DNA from: Streptomyces parvulus
GTDB lineage: Bacteria > Actinomycetota > Actinomycetes > Streptomycetales > Streptomycetaceae
Assembly: GCF_014648855.1 (NCBI RefSeq)
Contig: NZ_BMRX01000023.1
Location: forward strand, 1 to 62,658
Direction of reading: 5' to 3'
Length of the DNA: 62,658 nucleotides
In this document: in pieces, positions 60,741-62,658 of the stretch
How positions within the stretch are numbered: the stretch's first letter is position 1
How the letters are laid out: each line of letters begins with the position of its first letter
Notes under the pieces: generated by a model
What the model was told of the DNA's origin: nothing
What the model saw: the letters and a program-made list of their open reading frames with translations, nothing else
Databases searched by the model: none
Translations under genes and position numbers: made by a program

Positions 60741-61688
60741 CTAGCGCGTGACGAAGGGACGACCGGTGACGGTCCGGTCGACGAAGCGGTTGTGTCCGTA
60801 CTCGTCCTTGCCGGCGACCAGCACGTTGCCGAACTTCTCCAGACTCGCCTCGCCACCGAACTCCACCAGCGCGTCGGAGTACGGGTAGACGCGGACGGAC
60901 GTCGGCAGGTAGCGCGCCGCGAAGCCGAGCCGCATCTGGTCGGTGAGGCCGCTGTGCGGGTGCGAGGCGTGCATGAGCGTCGACCAGAAGACGATGCACT
61001 GGCCCTTGCGCATCTCCATGGAGACGGCCTTGGATTCGTCCGGACTCCAGTTCGGGTCCTTCTGGAGCTGCCGGTAGTCGTAGCCGAAGAAGCCGCGCCT
61101 GACGCCGGCCTTCTCCTTCTTGTTGATGGAATTCGCGTCGTACTCCATCACCTTGGACTCGTCGTAGTTCATGGTCTTGTGGGAGCCGGGAATGAACTGC
61201 AGGCAACCGTTTTCGACGGTGGCGTCGGTAAAGGCGGTCCACACCGTGATGGTGCCGCCGAACTCCGCGTCCTCGGGCCACACGATCTGGGGGTACTTCG
61301 AGCCCGCGACGTTGGAGAAGTTGTCGGCCTGGTGCCAGTCGGTGCCCTCGTCCCCGGGGTACTTGGGGAAGAACTCGGTGCGCCAGCAGAGCGCGTCGGC
61401 CCCGAGCAGGCTCGTCACGGGCCCCACGATCTGCGGTCGCGTGATGTGGTCGGCCAAGAAGTCGACATCCAGGTGCCGGTCGTAGTTGGCCAGGTTGGTG
61501 GCGCCGGAGACCGTCCCGCTCTGGCGGTAGATCGAGGATTTCGTGTTGACCAGCTTGGGCCGCAGAGCCCGCAGACTGGCCTCCATCTCCTCGGGTTCGT
61601 AGACGTCGAACGGACCTATGAATCCGTCCTCATTGAACTGCTTGAGTTGCGCTTCGGAAAGGGCGAAATCCGAGAGCTGCTGAGTCAT
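60741..61688 (-). CDS. SyrB2/KtzD-type non-heme iron halogenase
   Basis: This 315-residue protein closely follows the chlorinating-enzyme family (SyrB2, CytC3, KtzD). In WHQADNF the iron-binding His119 is followed at +2 by Ala121, replacing the Asp/Glu of hydroxylases and leaving room for chloride. The distal His lies in STLMHASHPHSG (about residue 240), and the probable oxoglutarate-binding Arg is in QMRLGFAARY. FGGTITVWTAFTD and GCLQFIPGSH are family signatures. It should chlorinate an unactivated carbon of the aminoacyl group on the adjacent PCP. The start at 61688 follows AAGGTGG. It is the first gene of the four-gene unit. Confidence 0.93.
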   Translation of the reverse strand: MTQQLSDFALSEAQLKQFNEDGFIGPFDVYEPEEMEASLRALRPKLVNTKSSIYRQSGTVSGATNLANYDRHLDVDFLADHITRPQIVGPVTSLLGADALCWRTEFFPKYPGDEGTDWHQADNFSNVAGSKYPQIVWPEDAEFGGTITVWTAFTDATVENGCLQFIPGSHKTMNYDESKVMEYDANSINKKEKAGVRRGFFGYDYRQLQKDPNWSPDESKAVSMEMRKGQCIVFWSTLMHASHPHSGLTDQMRLGFAARYLPTSVRVYPYSDALVEFGGEASLEKFGNVLVAGKDEYGHNRFVDRTVTGRPFVTR

Positions 61689-61768
61689 GACCCACCTTTT
61701 ACTAGGAGGTTTACTCTCACCATAAACAGATGACCATGGCGCCGAGTTCACTGTCAAGGCCGCTCCTG

Positions 61769-61784
61769 GTTCCGATTCCGGAAC
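61769..61784. promoter_or_regulatory. operator-like inverted repeat, copy 1
   Basis: GTTCC-N6-GGAAC is a perfect inverted repeat between the halogenase gene and the XRE-cupin regulator gene. A second copy lies 35 bp away (centre to centre). Confidence 0.6.
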
Positions 61785-61803
61785 GCCGTACGGGAGACAT
61801 TGA

Positions 61804-61819
61804 GTTCCTTTTTCGGAAC
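61804..61819. promoter_or_regulatory. operator-like inverted repeat, copy 2
   Basis: GTTCC-N6-GGAAC again, 20 bases before the regulator start codon. The two copies suggest binding of the XRE-cupin regulator or another dimeric protein to control this divergent promoter region. Confidence 0.6.
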
Positions 61820-61838
61820 GGAAAGGAATGGGAAAACG

Positions 61839-62435
61839 ATGACCAAACTATTCGCCGTGGAGGTCGGACGCCGTGTCAGGACACTGCGCCGGCTCTACGG
61901 TCTGTCGCTGTCGGAACTGGCTCATCGCGCGGCGATCGGCAAGGCGACGCTGTCGGGGCTCGAGACCGGGACCCGCAATCCGACCCTCGAGACCCTGTAC
62001 GCCATTTCCGCCCAGCTCGACGTCCCGCTGGCCGTACTGCTCGCCGATCCCGACCCTCCCGAGCACCCGGTGGAGATCCACGGTGCCGCGGTCTCGGCCA
62101 CGCTCCTGGAGACGTTCGACGACGACGACGTCGCCTCGGAGCTGTACCGGATCCGTATCCGGCCGGGCATCGTACAGGTCTCCCCGCCGCATCAGCCCGG
62201 CGTCACCGAGCACGTGACCGTCTTCTCGGGAAGCGCCCGGGTGGGGCCGGCCGCGCAGCCGGTTCTCGTCACGGCCGGCAGCCACGCCCAGTGGCCCGCC
62301 GACGTCCCGCACGTCTACGCCGCGGACAACGGCGTCGAGGTGCACGCCCTGCTCACCATCCACCACCCTTCCGGAGAGGCGGCCGCGCCCGTGGGACGTT
62401 CCGTCGCGCTGCTGGCCGAAAGGGGACCGGCATGA
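61839..62435 (+). CDS. XRE-family regulator with C-terminal cupin domain
   Basis: This 198-residue protein has an N-terminal helix-turn-helix (VGRRVRTLRRLYGLSLSELA and IGKATLSGLETGTRNPTLET, residues 9-50). A small cupin barrel follows (about 70-185), with VTEHVTVFSGSARVGP and DVPHVYAADN, which may bind a small ligand. Such regulators often sense a pathway metabolite or a sulfur compound. The ATG at 61839 has AAAGGAATGGG upstream. The stop overlaps the cysD start (ATGA), so the regulator and sulfate activation are co-expressed. Two inverted repeats upstream are candidate operators. Confidence 0.82.
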   Translation: MTKLFAVEVGRRVRTLRRLYGLSLSELAHRAAIGKATLSGLETGTRNPTLETLYAISAQLDVPLAVLLADPDPPEHPVEIHGAAVSATLLETFDDDDVASELYRIRIRPGIVQVSPPHQPGVTEHVTVFSGSARVGPAAQPVLVTAGSHAQWPADVPHVYAADNGVEVHALLTIHHPSGEAAAPVGRSVALLAERGPA

Positions 62436-62658
62436 CGACGACGGTCCGCCGAGCTCCGTACGCGGTGAGCCACCTGGACGCTCTGGAGTCGGAGGCGGTG
62501 CACATCTTCCGTGAGGTGGCGGGTGAGTTCGAGCGGCCGGTGATCCTGTTCTCCGGCGGCAAGGACTCCATCCTCATGCTGCACCTCGCACTGAAGGCAT
62601 TCGCGCCGGCGCCGGTGCCGTTCTCGCTGCTGCACGTCGACACCGGGCACAACTTCCC
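62432..62658 (+). CDS. cysD: sulfate adenylyltransferase subunit 2, 5' part (cut by window end)
   Basis: The first 75 residues match CysD, the small catalytic subunit of bacterial ATP sulfurylase. SHLDALESEAVHIFREV is the usual N-terminus, FSGGKDSILMLHLALKAF is the PP-loop, and LLHVDTGHNF closes the visible part. CysD and CysN make adenylyl sulfate, which a kinase turns into PAPS. The gene is translationally coupled to a cluster regulator and next to the halogenase. A dedicated PAPS supply for the cluster's sulfotransferase is a good explanation. Ordinary sulfate assimilation genes at the cluster edge are the alternative. Confidence 0.9.
   Translation, partial: MTTTVRRAPYAVSHLDALESEAVHIFREVAGEFERPVILFSGGKDSILMLHLALKAFAPAPVPFSLLHVDTGHNF

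Noticed and set aside
60741..61688. The SyrB2-like protein as a phytanoyl-CoA-type hydroxylase
   Set aside because: Ala121 replaces the iron-binding Asp/Glu, and the surrounding sequence follows the halogenases rather than hydroxylases.
1..62658. CRISPR arrays, tRNA/rRNA genes or complete insertion sequences
   Set aside because: No regularly spaced repeats, cloverleaf structures or transposase motifs were seen. A covariance-model or repeat search could still reveal small elements.

Overview
The window is high-GC actinobacterial DNA, almost certainly from a Streptomyces chromosome. It has frequent GTG starts, many ATGA/GTGA gene overlaps, an hsp18 gene divergent from a RheA-type regulator with textbook RheA operators, and a large NRPS gene cluster. 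Functions were read by eye from motifs and gene context; no database search was possible.

Left flank (1-10.9 kb), ordinary or accessory genes: an SRPBCC protein; an AT-richer island with a secreted RHS-repeat protein followed by two tiny membrane ORFs; a seam of two broken genes (DUF2267 and an HNH nuclease); hsp18 and its regulator; a Tat-exported metallophosphoesterase with a lectin-like C-terminus; and a Fic-like toxin/ribbon-helix-helix antitoxin pair. A cation/proton antiporter and a small membrane protein (10.9-12.7 kb) lie between this flank and the cluster.

Biosynthetic cluster (about 12.7 kb to beyond the right edge). It combines four chemistries. (1) Five C-A-PCP modules on five proteins. 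The first is preceded by a fatty acyl-AMP ligase and ACP and lies next to a membrane-anchored penicillin acylase, which suggests an N-acyl chain that is later removed. (2) A complete amino-group carrier protein (AmCP/LysW) pathway: LysW, LysX, LysZ, LysY, LysK, a split transketolase and a DegT aminotransferase. This set is known to make the diamino-dihydroxy-heptanoate (DADH) precursor of the azabicyclic residues of vazabitide and azinomycin. A PAPS sulfotransferase and a cysD gene fit ring closure by sulfate elimination. (3) A four-gene cassette resembling KtzA-KtzD: a stand-alone A domain with an Ile/Val-like code, a stand-alone PCP, a SyrB2-type halogenase with an HxA iron site, and an acyl-CoA-dehydrogenase-like flavoprotein. 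It predicts cryptic chlorination followed by cyclopropane formation. (4) Tailoring and helper genes: a 2-oxoglutarate dioxygenase, a BtrH-like protein, two related small proteins that look like long and short versions of one fold, a pair of acyl-CoA dehydrogenases, three thioesterases, MbtH and an MFS exporter. Regulation appears to involve a LAL/LuxR regulator and an XRE-cupin regulator co-transcribed with cysD.

The combination predicts a peptide carrying an AmCP-derived (possibly aziridine or azabicyclic) amino acid, a cyclopropyl or chlorinated aliphatic amino acid and an N-methyl-serine, made as a lipidated prodrug. I know of no described product with all of these parts, but I cannot search for one. 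The window ends inside cysD, so the cluster continues to the right.
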